A stretch of 64,000 nucleotides of DNA. It comes from Actinokineospora auranticolor. GTDB taxonomy: Bacteria > Actinomycetota > Actinomycetes > Mycobacteriales > Pseudonocardiaceae. Of this stretch, positions 1 to 8,269 are shown one piece after another; positions within the stretch are counted from its first letter, which is position 1, and the number at the start of each line of letters is the position of its first letter. Below the pieces are notes generated by a model, which had not been told where the DNA came from, did not search any database, and saw only the letters and a list, made by a program, of their open reading frames with translations. Made by a program: the position numbers and the translations under genes. Where the stretch lies: contig NZ_PTIX01000002.1 in assembly GCF_002934265.1 (NCBI RefSeq), positions 310,001 through 374,000 on the forward strand. The letters are read 5' to 3'.

Positions 1-2
1 AG

Positions 3-1379
3 GTGCTGTGCACGGTCGACCGCGTGCGGGACCTGGTCGGACTGGCCCAGCAGCTCGCCGGTGGCAGCACGTTGGAGGACGCGCTCAACCACCTCGACTC
101 GCGGGTGCGCGCGGTCGTGGAGAACTGGTTCGACGAGCACACCGATGACCACGCGCGGATCTCGGAGATCACCACGCTGGCGTTCACCGTCGGCGTCGAC
201 GAGCGCACGTTCGAAGCCGCGCACCTGCGGTTCAAGCGCTTGCTGGACAAGTACATGCCGCCCGCCGAGCCGAAGGCCGCCGAGGGTGAGGCCCAGGAGG
301 GCGCAGCCGAAGCGAAGCGCTTCTACAGCACGCGGGCGTTGTGGCGGGAGAACGACCTCGTCGCCACCGTGGAGATCCGCACGGAGCTCGGTACGCGCAA
401 CGCGATGGTCTTCGCCAAGTCCGGGTACCACCGGCACGTGCTGGCGCAGCTCTGGCGGCGGATGGGCGTGGCGTTCTGGGACGCCGTGAAGGACTGGCTG
501 GACGAGATCGTGCTCCGCACACAGGGCTACGAGTTCTCCGCCGCGGGTGGGTTGGCCGAACTCGGCGCGGTCGCGATCGGCGAGGTGGTGCCGACCCTGG
601 ACCACTGGGCGCGGGGCAACCGCGGCACCGCCGGTCAGCGCGCCGCCGTCTACACCCTCTACCTGATGGCACAGGACGACTCGCTCGCCCCGACCGCGCT
701 GAAGATCGCCACCGAGTGGATCACCCGCGGCGAGCCGACGCACCGGTGGGTGGGCACCATGGCGTTCATCGGCGAACTCGGCGTTCGCTACCCCCACGAC
801 GCGCGCAGGCGGCTGTGGCAGGTGTGCATGCAGTCGCACACCGTCGACGGTGATGTCGAGAAGGTCTTCGGTGAGCTGTTCAGCACCCTGGTGCGCTCGT
901 CCGGGAACGCGCACCTGGTGCTGAACTTCCTGGTCGAGCGGGTGAAGCGGTTCATCCGCCCGGGCGCGCGGCCCAAAACGCGCACGATCACCGCGCGGGT
1001 GGTGATCGCGGTGATCGCGTCGAGGGACGAGAACACCAAGCGCTCCACCGTGCTCGCACACCTCACCGAACGGCCGGAGCACACCGATCTGATCGCCGAG
1101 CTGCTGGCGGGCGTGCTGATGCACCGCCCGACCAGGGAGCAGGCCCTGCGGGCACTGCACATGGTGCTCGAAGACCTGGCTCGCGACGCGGAAACCGCGG
1201 GCACCCGCGCGCACGCGCTCGGCGAGGCACTGCGCGCCCACCTGCCGCGCGACGAACACGGTGCGCTGGAAGAGGACCTCCGGACCGTGGCCGCGCGGCG
1301 GACCAAGGGCATCGACATCAAATCCCTGATCAACGCGATCCTCGACGCCCTGCAGGGCCGCGGCGACAACGACGAGTAG
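3..1379 (+). CDS. C-terminal part of a helical protein of unknown function, first gene of a band-7/DUF4407 cassette
   Basis: The frame is open to the left edge of the window, so the true start lies outside and only the last 458 codons or so are visible. The product is soluble, with no signal peptide or membrane span, and reads as many amphipathic helices, like a HEAT-type or winged-helix C-terminal region that often follows an NTPase domain. A low-complexity Pro/Ala/Glu stretch near residues 85-105 separates two parts. No Walker motif lies inside the window; a P-loop could be in the missing N-terminus. The stop is 13 bases before the next gene, which overlaps the third, so the three are probably one operon. 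I do not recognise the family with confidence. Confidence 0.6.
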   Translation: MLCTVDRVRDLVGLAQQLAGGSTLEDALNHLDSRVRAVVENWFDEHTDDHARISEITTLAFTVGVDERTFEAAHLRFKRLLDKYMPPAEPKAAEGEAQEGAAEAKRFYSTRALWRENDLVATVEIRTELGTRNAMVFAKSGYHRHVLAQLWRRMGVAFWDAVKDWLDEIVLRTQGYEFSAAGGLAELGAVAIGEVVPTLDHWARGNRGTAGQRAAVYTLYLMAQDDSLAPTALKIATEWITRGEPTHRWVGTMAFIGELGVRYPHDARRRLWQVCMQSHTVDGDVEKVFGELFSTLVRSSGNAHLVLNFLVERVKRFIRPGARPKTRTITARVVIAVIASRDENTKRSTVLAHLTERPEHTDLIAELLAGVLMHRPTREQALRALHMVLEDLARDAETAGTRAHALGEALRAHLPRDEHGALEEDLRTVAARRTKGIDIKSLINAILDALQGRGDNDE

Positions 1380-1392
1380 AGCGGAACACCTG

Positions 1393-2868
1393 ATGGACAA
1401 GCAAACCTACCCGGTGGTCAACGAGCGGGCGCTCGCCCCCGTCTCGCCGAAGCGGCTCTTCGGCAAGGCGCCCCGCAGGTCGAGCACCGAGGTTCCGGTC
1501 CCGATGGTGGGGCAGTGCCTGGTCTACCGCACCCACGGCCAGTACACACTGGACACCGCCAACCTGCCACTGGACTCGGCTACCGTCGTCGAGGCCGCGC
1601 ATGTATCCCTTGTGGACATTACACCGGACACCGAGGTGCCGGTCGAGGTTCCGCTGCCGTCGAAGGACGGCTCGTTCTTCACCATGAGGGTCACGTTCCT
1701 GTGCACCGTCGAGGACCCGGTCGAGGTCGTCCGCGCCGGTGGGAGCAACGCGGCCCACATGCTGACCGGCTACCTGCGCGGTCACCAGCGGAACTTCGAG
1801 ATCGGCCTGAACTACGCGATCGACCACATCAACGACGTCCGGCTCAAGCTGAGCGCACAGGTGCGCGCCTACGCCACCGTGAGCCCGCCCGGCCTGCAGG
1901 GCATGCGGACGAGTCTCGCGAGCGTCGAGGTCCGCACGCCCGACGAGGTCGTCGAGTTCCAGGGCAAGATGCGCGCCACGCAACGGGACCACGCGGTGCG
2001 GACCGAAGAGCTCACGAACTCCGAGATGCTCGACGACCTCAAGGAGCGCCACCAGCAGCGGCGGGAGCAGCGCGGCGGCACGCACCTGCGCGAGATGGAC
2101 GCCGCGCAGAAGGAACACGAGCGGACGGAGCTGCAGCGCACAGCCGAAGCCGTTGGTATGGACCCCTTCGCCGTGCTGACCCTCGCCTACACCTCGGGCA
2201 AGATCGATGCGAAGGAGTTCGCGGACCGGGCCGCGGCGGTGCGCGAGGACGAGATCGCGCAAGACCGCGAGGATATGCGCAACCGCGTCCAGTACGACCG
2301 GCAGCGGGACACGCAGCGCTGGGACGCCGAACGCGAGGACCTCAAGCAGGAGCTGGAGCAGCGCCGGATCGCGCTCGACGACCAGCGCCGGGAACTCGCC
2401 GCGCGCAACGACTTCGACCGGGAGCGCGAGCGGAGCCGCTGGGACGCCGAGCGCGAGGACATCAAGCACCAGCAGGAGATGCAGCGGCGCCGGGAACTCG
2501 ACCACGCCGAGGCGAACCGCGAGTTCGAGCGGGATCTGGAGCGCGCCCGGTGGGAGGCCGAGCGCGCCGACCGGCTCCAGGACGCCAAGTGGGACCGGGA
2601 GGACCGGCGGCTGGCGCGGGAGTCGGGCTTCAAGGAGGTCGAGGCGAAGCTCGAGGTGTTGCGCGAGCTGGCCAAGCACGGCCAGCTCGACATGCTGAAC
2701 CTGCGGCTGGACAAGTTCGTGAACGACCTGCTCGGGCAACGGCACACCCCGACCATCGAGTCGAAGGAATCCGCCGAGACGACCGCTATCACCGCGTCGG
2801 ACGACGAGCCGGTGGACGACGACGGCGAGTTCGACGACGAGGAGCGCAACACGAAGGTGGAGGCATGA
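1393..2868 (+). CDS. Band-7/SPFH-like protein with long charged coiled coil
   Basis: The 491-residue product has an N-terminal beta-rich region (about 30-190) that resembles SPFH/band-7 domains by layout, followed by a very charged Arg/Glu/Asp/Gln helical region (about 200-440) that must form a long coiled coil. The coiled coil carries at least three imperfect repeats of the type R-W-(D/E)-A-E-R-x-D near residues 310, 350 and 390, and a fourth shorter variant. The tail is acidic. There is no clear membrane anchor. SPFH proteins typically oligomerise on membranes as scaffolds, and here a membrane protein (DUF4407) is translationally coupled downstream through an ATGA overlap. The SPFH assignment rests on pattern only. 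Confidence 0.6.
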   Translation: MDKQTYPVVNERALAPVSPKRLFGKAPRRSSTEVPVPMVGQCLVYRTHGQYTLDTANLPLDSATVVEAAHVSLVDITPDTEVPVEVPLPSKDGSFFTMRVTFLCTVEDPVEVVRAGGSNAAHMLTGYLRGHQRNFEIGLNYAIDHINDVRLKLSAQVRAYATVSPPGLQGMRTSLASVEVRTPDEVVEFQGKMRATQRDHAVRTEELTNSEMLDDLKERHQQRREQRGGTHLREMDAAQKEHERTELQRTAEAVGMDPFAVLTLAYTSGKIDAKEFADRAAAVREDEIAQDREDMRNRVQYDRQRDTQRWDAEREDLKQELEQRRIALDDQRRELAARNDFDRERERSRWDAEREDIKHQQEMQRRRELDHAEANREFERDLERARWEAERADRLQDAKWDREDRRLARESGFKEVEAKLEVLRELAKHGQLDMLNLRLDKFVNDLLGQRHTPTIESKESAETTAITASDDEPVDDDGEFDDEERNTKVEA

Positions 2869-4202
2869 CAGGTCTGCTGGACCGGCCGGTCCGCTCGTCG
2901 CTGCCGAACGACACCGCCGTCGGCGCGCTGCGGCCGGTGCTGCCCAAGCGCGGCCTGCCGCAGCTGATGCGCAGGCTGATCGGCGTCAACGAGGGCGTGC
3001 TCGACTGGGTGCCGGAGGACCGCCCGAGGTACACCCGGCTCGGTTTCATCGTGCTCAACACCGGTTTGCTCGCCGGGGTTTCCATGCACATGGCGTTGTC
3101 CACCGTGGCCGGGAACCACTGGTGGCTCGTGGTCGCCGACCTGGCGTGGGCGGCGATCATCATCACCCTCGACAGCTGGTTGATCTCCAGCACCCACGGC
3201 GCGACGCGCACCTCGCTGGCCGGGACGTACCTGCCGCGGCTGGTGCTGTCGGCGCTGCTGGGGTTGGTGATCGCCGAACCGTTGGTGCTCAGCGTGTTCC
3301 ACCAGCCGATCAGCAACGAGATCAAGGAGTACCGCAAGGCGGAGATCGACGGGTACCAGTCGGCGTTGGTGCGGTGCAACCCCATCTCCGGGGCGCGGAA
3401 CACCGACCAGTCGTGCGACGGCTACGCCGTGGCGTTCAGCAAGGGGCCGGATTCCGTGCGGCAGGAACTGGATCGCGCGGTGGTCGTGCGCGACCAGCTC
3501 AAGGCGAAGGTCGCCGACGTCGACGGCAAACTCGCCGAGCTGGAGCGGCTCGCCAGGGACGAGTGCGCAGGCCGGGCGGGCCCCGGCCTGAGCGCGGTGC
3601 CGGGTGAGGGTCCCGAGTGCAAGCGCAACCGCACCAAGGCGGACGAGTTCCGCCGGGACGGCCAGGTCGAAGCGCTGCACCAGCAGCTCGCGGGGGCCGA
3701 CCTCCGCATCGAGCAGCTGAACGGGGAACTGGCCGAGGCGAGCGGCGCCACCGAGCGTGAGATCAACGCCGCCATCGACGCCGCGGTGGCGGAGAAGCGC
3801 GGCAACCTCACCGACAAGGGCCTGCTCGACGAGTTCGACGCACTGGGCAGGCTCTCCGCGAAGAGCGCCATGATCCTCCTGGCCCACGTGCTGTTGGCTT
3901 TGTTGTTGATAGCGCTGGACTGCATGCCGGTGCTGAGCAAGATGCTCAGCGGCAGAACCGCCTACGACGAGGTACTACGGCAACAGGTCCACACGTCGAC
4001 ACGGCTGCACGAACGACAGCTGCGCGCCAGTGAGAAGCGCGATGCCGTGGGCTTCGAGCTGCTGGAGCTCCGCGCGACGCAGAAGCTCCGCAGCGGCATC
4101 GAGGAGATCAGCGGCGAGGACAGGTCCGCCCAGGAGCGGCGCAAGATCGAGATAGCGACCCAGATCGACCGGCTGGCCGCGGCGCTGGAGCGGCAGCACT
4201 GA
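2865..4202 (+). CDS. DUF4407 family membrane protein
   Basis: The ATG at 2865 overlaps the upstream stop as ATGA; the frame is open much further upstream, but that part is antisense-like shadow. The 445-residue product has three hydrophobic segments in its first 150 residues (about 62-85, 87-110, 122-145), a long Glu/Lys/Arg/Ala coiled-coil region, and a fourth segment near residue 340 rich in Leu/Ala and ending in a C-P-V-L-S-K-M motif. It ends with another cytoplasmic coiled coil. This arrangement is that of DUF4407 proteins, whose function is not established. Coupling to the band-7-like gene suggests a membrane-associated complex. It is convergent with the next gene, with 32 bases between. 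Confidence 0.8.
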   Translation: MTGLLDRPVRSSLPNDTAVGALRPVLPKRGLPQLMRRLIGVNEGVLDWVPEDRPRYTRLGFIVLNTGLLAGVSMHMALSTVAGNHWWLVVADLAWAAIIITLDSWLISSTHGATRTSLAGTYLPRLVLSALLGLVIAEPLVLSVFHQPISNEIKEYRKAEIDGYQSALVRCNPISGARNTDQSCDGYAVAFSKGPDSVRQELDRAVVVRDQLKAKVADVDGKLAELERLARDECAGRAGPGLSAVPGEGPECKRNRTKADEFRRDGQVEALHQQLAGADLRIEQLNGELAEASGATEREINAAIDAAVAEKRGNLTDKGLLDEFDALGRLSAKSAMILLAHVLLALLLIALDCMPVLSKMLSGRTAYDEVLRQQVHTSTRLHERQLRASEKRDAVGFELLELRATQKLRSGIEEISGEDRSAQERRKIEIATQIDRLAAALERQH

Positions 4203-4234
4203 ACGGCCGGGGCCTGGTTACGCCGCCGGTGGGG

Positions 4235-6580
4235 TCAGGGGTGTTGGGTGGCGCGGACCAGGTCGTCGCCGGGGAGTTTGATGCCGAAGTCGGCGCCGGG
4301 GTTGACGATGACGGTGGTCCCGGACACGGCCCGGGCGAGGGCTCGGCCTTCGGCCTGGATCACTCGCGGTGCGTTTTGCGGGACGTAGCGGGGGGAGGAG
4401 TAGACGGCGAGGAGGCGGGTGCCGGTGGCGTTGGTGGCGATGCGCGGGTTGCCTGTGCTGTCGGGTTCCAGGATGAACGTGGATTGCAGGAAAGCGTGTG
4501 GTAGGCGGGCGTGTGGTAGCCAGCCGGCGGCGGCGTAGCCGAGGACCAGTTCGAAGTAGGTCTGCGGTTCCGGGTATCCGCGGCGGCGGGGGCTCGGGCG
4601 GTAGTCCTCGTTGAGGTAGGTCTCGCCGGTGAACCGGCCGTCCTGGCCGACCTTGTAGCCGCCCAGCAGGACGGGTAGCGGCATGCCCTCGATCACCCGG
4701 GGGTCGACGTCCGGGTCGGCGCAGTACACCCAGCCGCCCGGGGTTCTGGCCGCTTCGGCGCGCATCGCGTCGGTGATCGGTGGCAGGCCGGGATGGCTGG
4801 GGTGAGCGGAGGGGGTCGCGTGGGCGGGGTGGGTGATCTCCACCATGTGGCCGGAGCGCAGGTACTCGTTGATTGCTTGTGGCAGAACGTAACCGCGGCC
4901 GCCCGCCGCCGAGGTCACCGCGACGACCTGCCAGGCGCCGCCGGCGAGGCGGTACCGGTGCAGGGGACGGGAGGCGAAGTCGGCGGGTAGGCCGCGTTGG
5001 TCGAACGGGGTGTCCGCGACGAACACGAGGTTGCCGTCCGGCTCGCCGTACCGGTCCACCTCCACGTCCTCGAGCACCACCGGCGTGACACCGGCGAACG
5101 ACTCGACCGGCGGGTCGTCGGACAGCACGGCCAGCGGCGACTGCCACGCCGGGATCTCCTCGCCCAGCTCGATCCCGAGTTCGGCGGCGTTCGCGGACAA
5201 CTGCCCCGCCAGGTACGCCGCAGCCTGCCGCACGTCGTCGAAGCGGACCGCGCCCGACCGGTCCGACGACCACTGCACGCGGTACCGGTCGCCGTCGCGG
5301 ACCAGGCACCAGGCGCCTTCCCGCTCGGCGAACACGCTGTAGTACCGGGGGCTGATCCGCTTGTCGATGATCACGTCCTCCAGCGGTACCATCGCCTGGC
5401 GCGCCTTGGCCTCCACTTCGGACTCATCCCACGGTCGGCCGACGGCCATCGCCGCCGCCCGGTCCAGCGCGACGGCCGGGACACCGTCCGGCAGCCGGTA
5501 CCGCGCCGCCCTGATCCACTCCACCAGCGGCAGCACCGGCGGCACCCCGTGCGCCCTCAGGTAGTACGCCACCGCGCTCGGCCAGACGAACCGGCCGTCG
5601 GTGTGGAAGCCCATCGGCACCACGTCCTCGGTGCCCAGCGCGTCCCGGGTCGTGCCGCGGGCGGACAGCACGAGCGGCGCGCCCTCCAGGTAGGCCAGCA
5701 CGGCTTCGCGTTCGAGTTCGCCGAGCACCGGGCGGTACCAGGTCGGTCGGCCTCCGTCGGCCACGCCGTCGAACAACCGGACCAGTTCCGGCGGGCCGGC
5801 GGGTGCGGGTTCGATCCGTTGCGCGGCAAGGGTCTGCTCCCCGCGCACGGCTGCCGCGAGCAGCCAGTCCGGGGTGGTGGCCGCGCTACGGGGAAGCATG
5901 CGCAGCTCGGCGGCGGCGACCTCGGCGTCCTCGTCGGTGGTCAGTTCCAGGGGTTCGACGAGGTAGGTGATCTTGGCCAGTGCGCCCTGCCGCACCTCGA
6001 ACTGGGCGCGCCACCACGTGCCCCGGGTGGGGTGGTAGTCCCGCATCCGCTGCCGGTGCAGCCACTGGCCGACAATCGCGGGCGGCGACCAGTACCACAT
6101 TTCACCGTTCTCGTTCTGGATGACGCCCCCGATCCGCATCCGGGTCCCCATGGCCTCGCAGTCGACGAGAAGCCGGTGCCATCCCTCCGGCATGGCACCG
6201 AGGAGCGCGCGCTCGAACCCGGGGACCACGTCGAGGGGGGCCGTGCCCGGCTTGGTACCCGCCGCGGGTTCGGTCAGCACCGACGCGAAACCGGCCACCG
6301 GGCGGCCGTCCGGGATGTCCGCACGGATCTGCCGGACGGCCGCCTCAGCCAGGAAGCCCACGTCCGGGTCGATCGCGAGAACGTCCATCTCGGACGGGCG
6401 GATGCTCGTGGTGAACACGGACTCGAACTCGCTCAACGGCAGCCGCTTGACCTCCCGCCCGTCGGGGAGGGTGACGACCTGCCCGTCCACCGGGGCGTCC
6501 GCCGCGACGTGCGCGGTCCAGTCGGGCCCCATCTTGACAAGAAGCGTCGCGTCGCCGATTACCCCGATGCGCATGGTCAC
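4235..6580 (-). CDS. Large multidomain type VII secretion-associated protein with SseB-like C-terminus
   Basis: The 781-residue soluble product starts at a GTG preceded by GGAGG six bases away; an ATG two codons later is a possible alternative. The middle part contains two related segments (about 310-350 and 590-625), each with a G-x-F/Y-x-W/L-P-x-A-hydrophobic-x-x-Y-L-R pattern. The segment from about 640 to 781 has P-G-G-W-V, N-x-D-Y-R-P-S-P and a final N-P-G-A-D-F-G-I-K-L-P-G block like SseB N-terminal domains. That region aligns by eye with the separate protein encoded at 40513-41283. It lies last in the run of genes that follows the EspC-glycosyltransferase fusion. Related actinobacterial proteins are often annotated as type VII secretion-associated; the biochemical role is unknown. 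Confidence 0.65.
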   Translation of the reverse strand: MTMRIGVIGDATLLVKMGPDWTAHVAADAPVDGQVVTLPDGREVKRLPLSEFESVFTTSIRPSEMDVLAIDPDVGFLAEAAVRQIRADIPDGRPVAGFASVLTEPAAGTKPGTAPLDVVPGFERALLGAMPEGWHRLLVDCEAMGTRMRIGGVIQNENGEMWYWSPPAIVGQWLHRQRMRDYHPTRGTWWRAQFEVRQGALAKITYLVEPLELTTDEDAEVAAAELRMLPRSAATTPDWLLAAAVRGEQTLAAQRIEPAPAGPPELVRLFDGVADGGRPTWYRPVLGELEREAVLAYLEGAPLVLSARGTTRDALGTEDVVPMGFHTDGRFVWPSAVAYYLRAHGVPPVLPLVEWIRAARYRLPDGVPAVALDRAAAMAVGRPWDESEVEAKARQAMVPLEDVIIDKRISPRYYSVFAEREGAWCLVRDGDRYRVQWSSDRSGAVRFDDVRQAAAYLAGQLSANAAELGIELGEEIPAWQSPLAVLSDDPPVESFAGVTPVVLEDVEVDRYGEPDGNLVFVADTPFDQRGLPADFASRPLHRYRLAGGAWQVVAVTSAAGGRGYVLPQAINEYLRSGHMVEITHPAHATPSAHPSHPGLPPITDAMRAEAARTPGGWVYCADPDVDPRVIEGMPLPVLLGGYKVGQDGRFTGETYLNEDYRPSPRRRGYPEPQTYFELVLGYAAAGWLPHARLPHAFLQSTFILEPDSTGNPRIATNATGTRLLAVYSSPRYVPQNAPRVIQAEGRALARAVSGTTVIVNPGADFGIKLPGDDLVRATQHP

Positions 6581-6657
6581 GATCTTCCTCCCCGACGGCA
6601 GTCGGCGCCCACGAACCCCCGGCCGGTCATCACAGTCCTATCAGGACCGAAGAGCGG

Positions 6658-7158
6658 TCACAGGGAAGTCATGTTGATCAGTTTCTCGGAGAGCTCCGTC
6701 GCCAACGCGGCGAGGTCACGACCGGCCTCCGCCATACCGACGGCGGGCCCCGGAGCGAGTCTGTCCGCCACCTCCTGGAGGAGCTGGCCGATCACCAACG
6801 CCCGCAACTCGGACACATGCACATCCCGGAGCGGCTCACCCCGCAGGCGCTCCCCGCGAGCGCGATCACCCGCCAGATCCGCACGGAGCTCAGCTGCCAA
6901 CTCCACCAAACCGTACGGGGCCGACGACCCGTCGTCCCGGAAGTCGGTGAACGCCAGGCTGAACCGCGTCGGATCGGGTGAACCCGCCTGCGACTCCACC
7001 CGCGTAGCCGAACCCTGCTCGGCCAACAGCAACTGGTACAGGTCATCCAGCTCAGCCGTATACGGCACCGGGGGATCGTGCGGCGTTTGGTGGTGGACCA
7101 AGTCGGCCGCAGCCGCGCGCAGGGCTTCGTACCGCGCCGCCAAGTCGTCGCCGGTCAT
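6658..7158 (-). CDS. Small helical protein, paralog of the 7769-8269 product
   Basis: The 166-residue soluble, all-helical product begins M-T-G-D-D-L-A-A-R-Y-E-A-L-R and carries E-L-R-A-L-V-I-G-Q-L-L-Q-E-V-A near residues 110-130. The protein at 7769-8269 shares the start pattern (G-D-E-L-A-x-R-Y) and the E-V-x-A-x-V-V-G-x-L-L-R-E-L-A block, so the two are paralogs. Its start overlaps the stop of the glycosyltransferase-like gene by four bases, so translation is coupled. One plausible role is a partner, chaperone or immunity protein for that neighbour. No known domain was recognised. Confidence 0.65.
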   Translation of the reverse strand: MTGDDLAARYEALRAAAADLVHHQTPHDPPVPYTAELDDLYQLLLAEQGSATRVESQAGSPDPTRFSLAFTDFRDDGSSAPYGLVELAAELRADLAGDRARGERLRGEPLRDVHVSELRALVIGQLLQEVADRLAPGPAVGMAEAGRDLAALATELSEKLINMTSL

Positions 7159-7772
7159 CGCTTCTCCTCGCGCACGGTCATGATGGACTTGATCAGATCA
7201 CCAGCCGATTGCCCCGCGCTCTGCAACGTCCGCAGCGCGGCCACCACCGCACCGCGCAGTTCCGCCGCCCGCCGCCGGGCCGCCCGCGGATCGTCCACAA
7301 CTGCCGCGAGTTCGGCCACCCACCGGTCGATCGGCGCCACCGCTTCCCCCTCGGCGCGCCGGATTACCGAATGCTCGGCCACCCGCGGGTCGATTCGGCC
7401 GCTCTTGACCAGGAAGTTGCCCACGCCGCAGGTGTCCGGTACCAGCACCGGCACGTCCGCCATGATCGCGTCCAGTGCGGTCATGCCGACGTTCTCCGCG
7501 TGCGCGGGCACGATGACCAGGTCCGCGGCGCGGACCAGCTCGCGCTGCGCCTGCTTGTCCGCGGAGTAGGCGCGCACTTCCACCGCTCGCCCGGCGACCT
7601 GCGACAACAACCGCCGGGCCGCCCGCACCGTTTCCGGCGGTGCGCCGTTCACGACCATGCGCACCGGTCGCTCAGGCCCGATACCGCGCACCATCAACGC
7701 GGACTCGTACGCACCGTGCTGCGTGAGGTCGCTGCGCCCGGAATAGACCACCACCGGCCGCGCGCCACTCAT
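7155..7772 (-). CDS. Half-length GT4-like glycosyltransferase domain protein
   Basis: The 205-residue product corresponds only to the C-terminal (nucleotide-sugar-binding) Rossmann half of a GT-B glycosyltransferase. It has V-V-Y-S-G-R-S-D at the start, a central A-D-L-V-I-V-P strand, and A-E-N-V-G-M-T-A-L-D followed by V-P-V-L-V-P. In the GT4 family this site is normally E-x7-E; here the second acidic position is Asp. The acceptor-binding N-terminal half is absent. It resembles the C-terminal domain of the 8266-11388 product. It overlaps both neighbours by four bases. It may be an inactive copy, a regulatory partner, or an immunity-type mimic of the larger enzyme. Confidence 0.7.
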   Translation of the reverse strand: MSGARPVVVYSGRSDLTQHGAYESALMVRGIGPERPVRMVVNGAPPETVRAARRLLSQVAGRAVEVRAYSADKQAQRELVRAADLVIVPAHAENVGMTALDAIMADVPVLVPDTCGVGNFLVKSGRIDPRVAEHSVIRRAEGEAVAPIDRWVAELAAVVDDPRAARRRAAELRGAVVAALRTLQSAGQSAGDLIKSIMTVREEKR

Positions 7773-8269
7773 CGCTGCGCCCCAACGAACGTCGGCTCCA
7801 GCACCTCGTCGGCCAACTCCCCCACCACAACCGCCAACTCCCGACCACCGGGGTCACCCGTGGCAACCAGCCGCGCCGCCAACTCTCGCAGCAGCGTCCC
7901 CACCACCATGGCCTGCACCTCCGTCAACGTCGGGTCCCACACATTGGGCCACTCCCCGGGCGGCTCCTCAGTCGCGTCGTCAAGGGCCAGGCTGTCCCGA
8001 ATGCTCTGCGCTTCGCCGGCAAACGGGCGCGGCGCGCCATCGGGCGTGCCGCCCTGGTAATCCCGCGAGCACAGCAGGTGCAGGGTGGGATCGACAAGCT
8101 CCCTGGTGGTGGTATCTGCGGCCTCGGACTCCGCCAGCGCCGCCGCCAAACGATCCAACTTCCGCCGGTGTACCACAGATACCTCGGCAGCCGCAGTCAC
8201 TTCAAGCAGCGCAGCGGCAGCCCGCCGCAACCGCGCATAGCGGTCCGCGAGTTCGTCACCGGACATCAC
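7769..8269 (-). CDS. Small helical protein directly after the EspC-glycosyltransferase gene
   Basis: The 166-residue cytosolic protein starts at GTG 8269 with an ATG as its second codon, and overlaps the stop of the upstream glycosyltransferase gene as GTGA. It is paralogous to the 6658-7158 product (shared G-D-E-L-A-x-R-Y start and a conserved E-V-Q-A-M-V-V-G-T-L-L-R-E-L-A block). Each of the two paralogs follows immediately on a glycosyltransferase-domain gene. That alternation suggests each belongs functionally to the gene before it, as chaperone, regulator or immunity protein. No signal peptide or membrane span was seen. The role is inference only. Confidence 0.65.
   Translation of the reverse strand: MMSGDELADRYARLRRAAAALLEVTAAAEVSVVHRRKLDRLAAALAESEAADTTTRELVDPTLHLLCSRDYQGGTPDGAPRPFAGEAQSIRDSLALDDATEEPPGEWPNVWDPTLTEVQAMVVGTLLRELAARLVATGDPGGRELAVVVGELADEVLEPTFVGAQR

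Noticed and set aside
1515-2864. Upstream extension of the DUF4407 frame
   Set aside because: It is in another frame of the band-7-like gene, is Arg/Gly/Ala-rich without protein character, and the ATG at 2865 overlaps the previous stop exactly.
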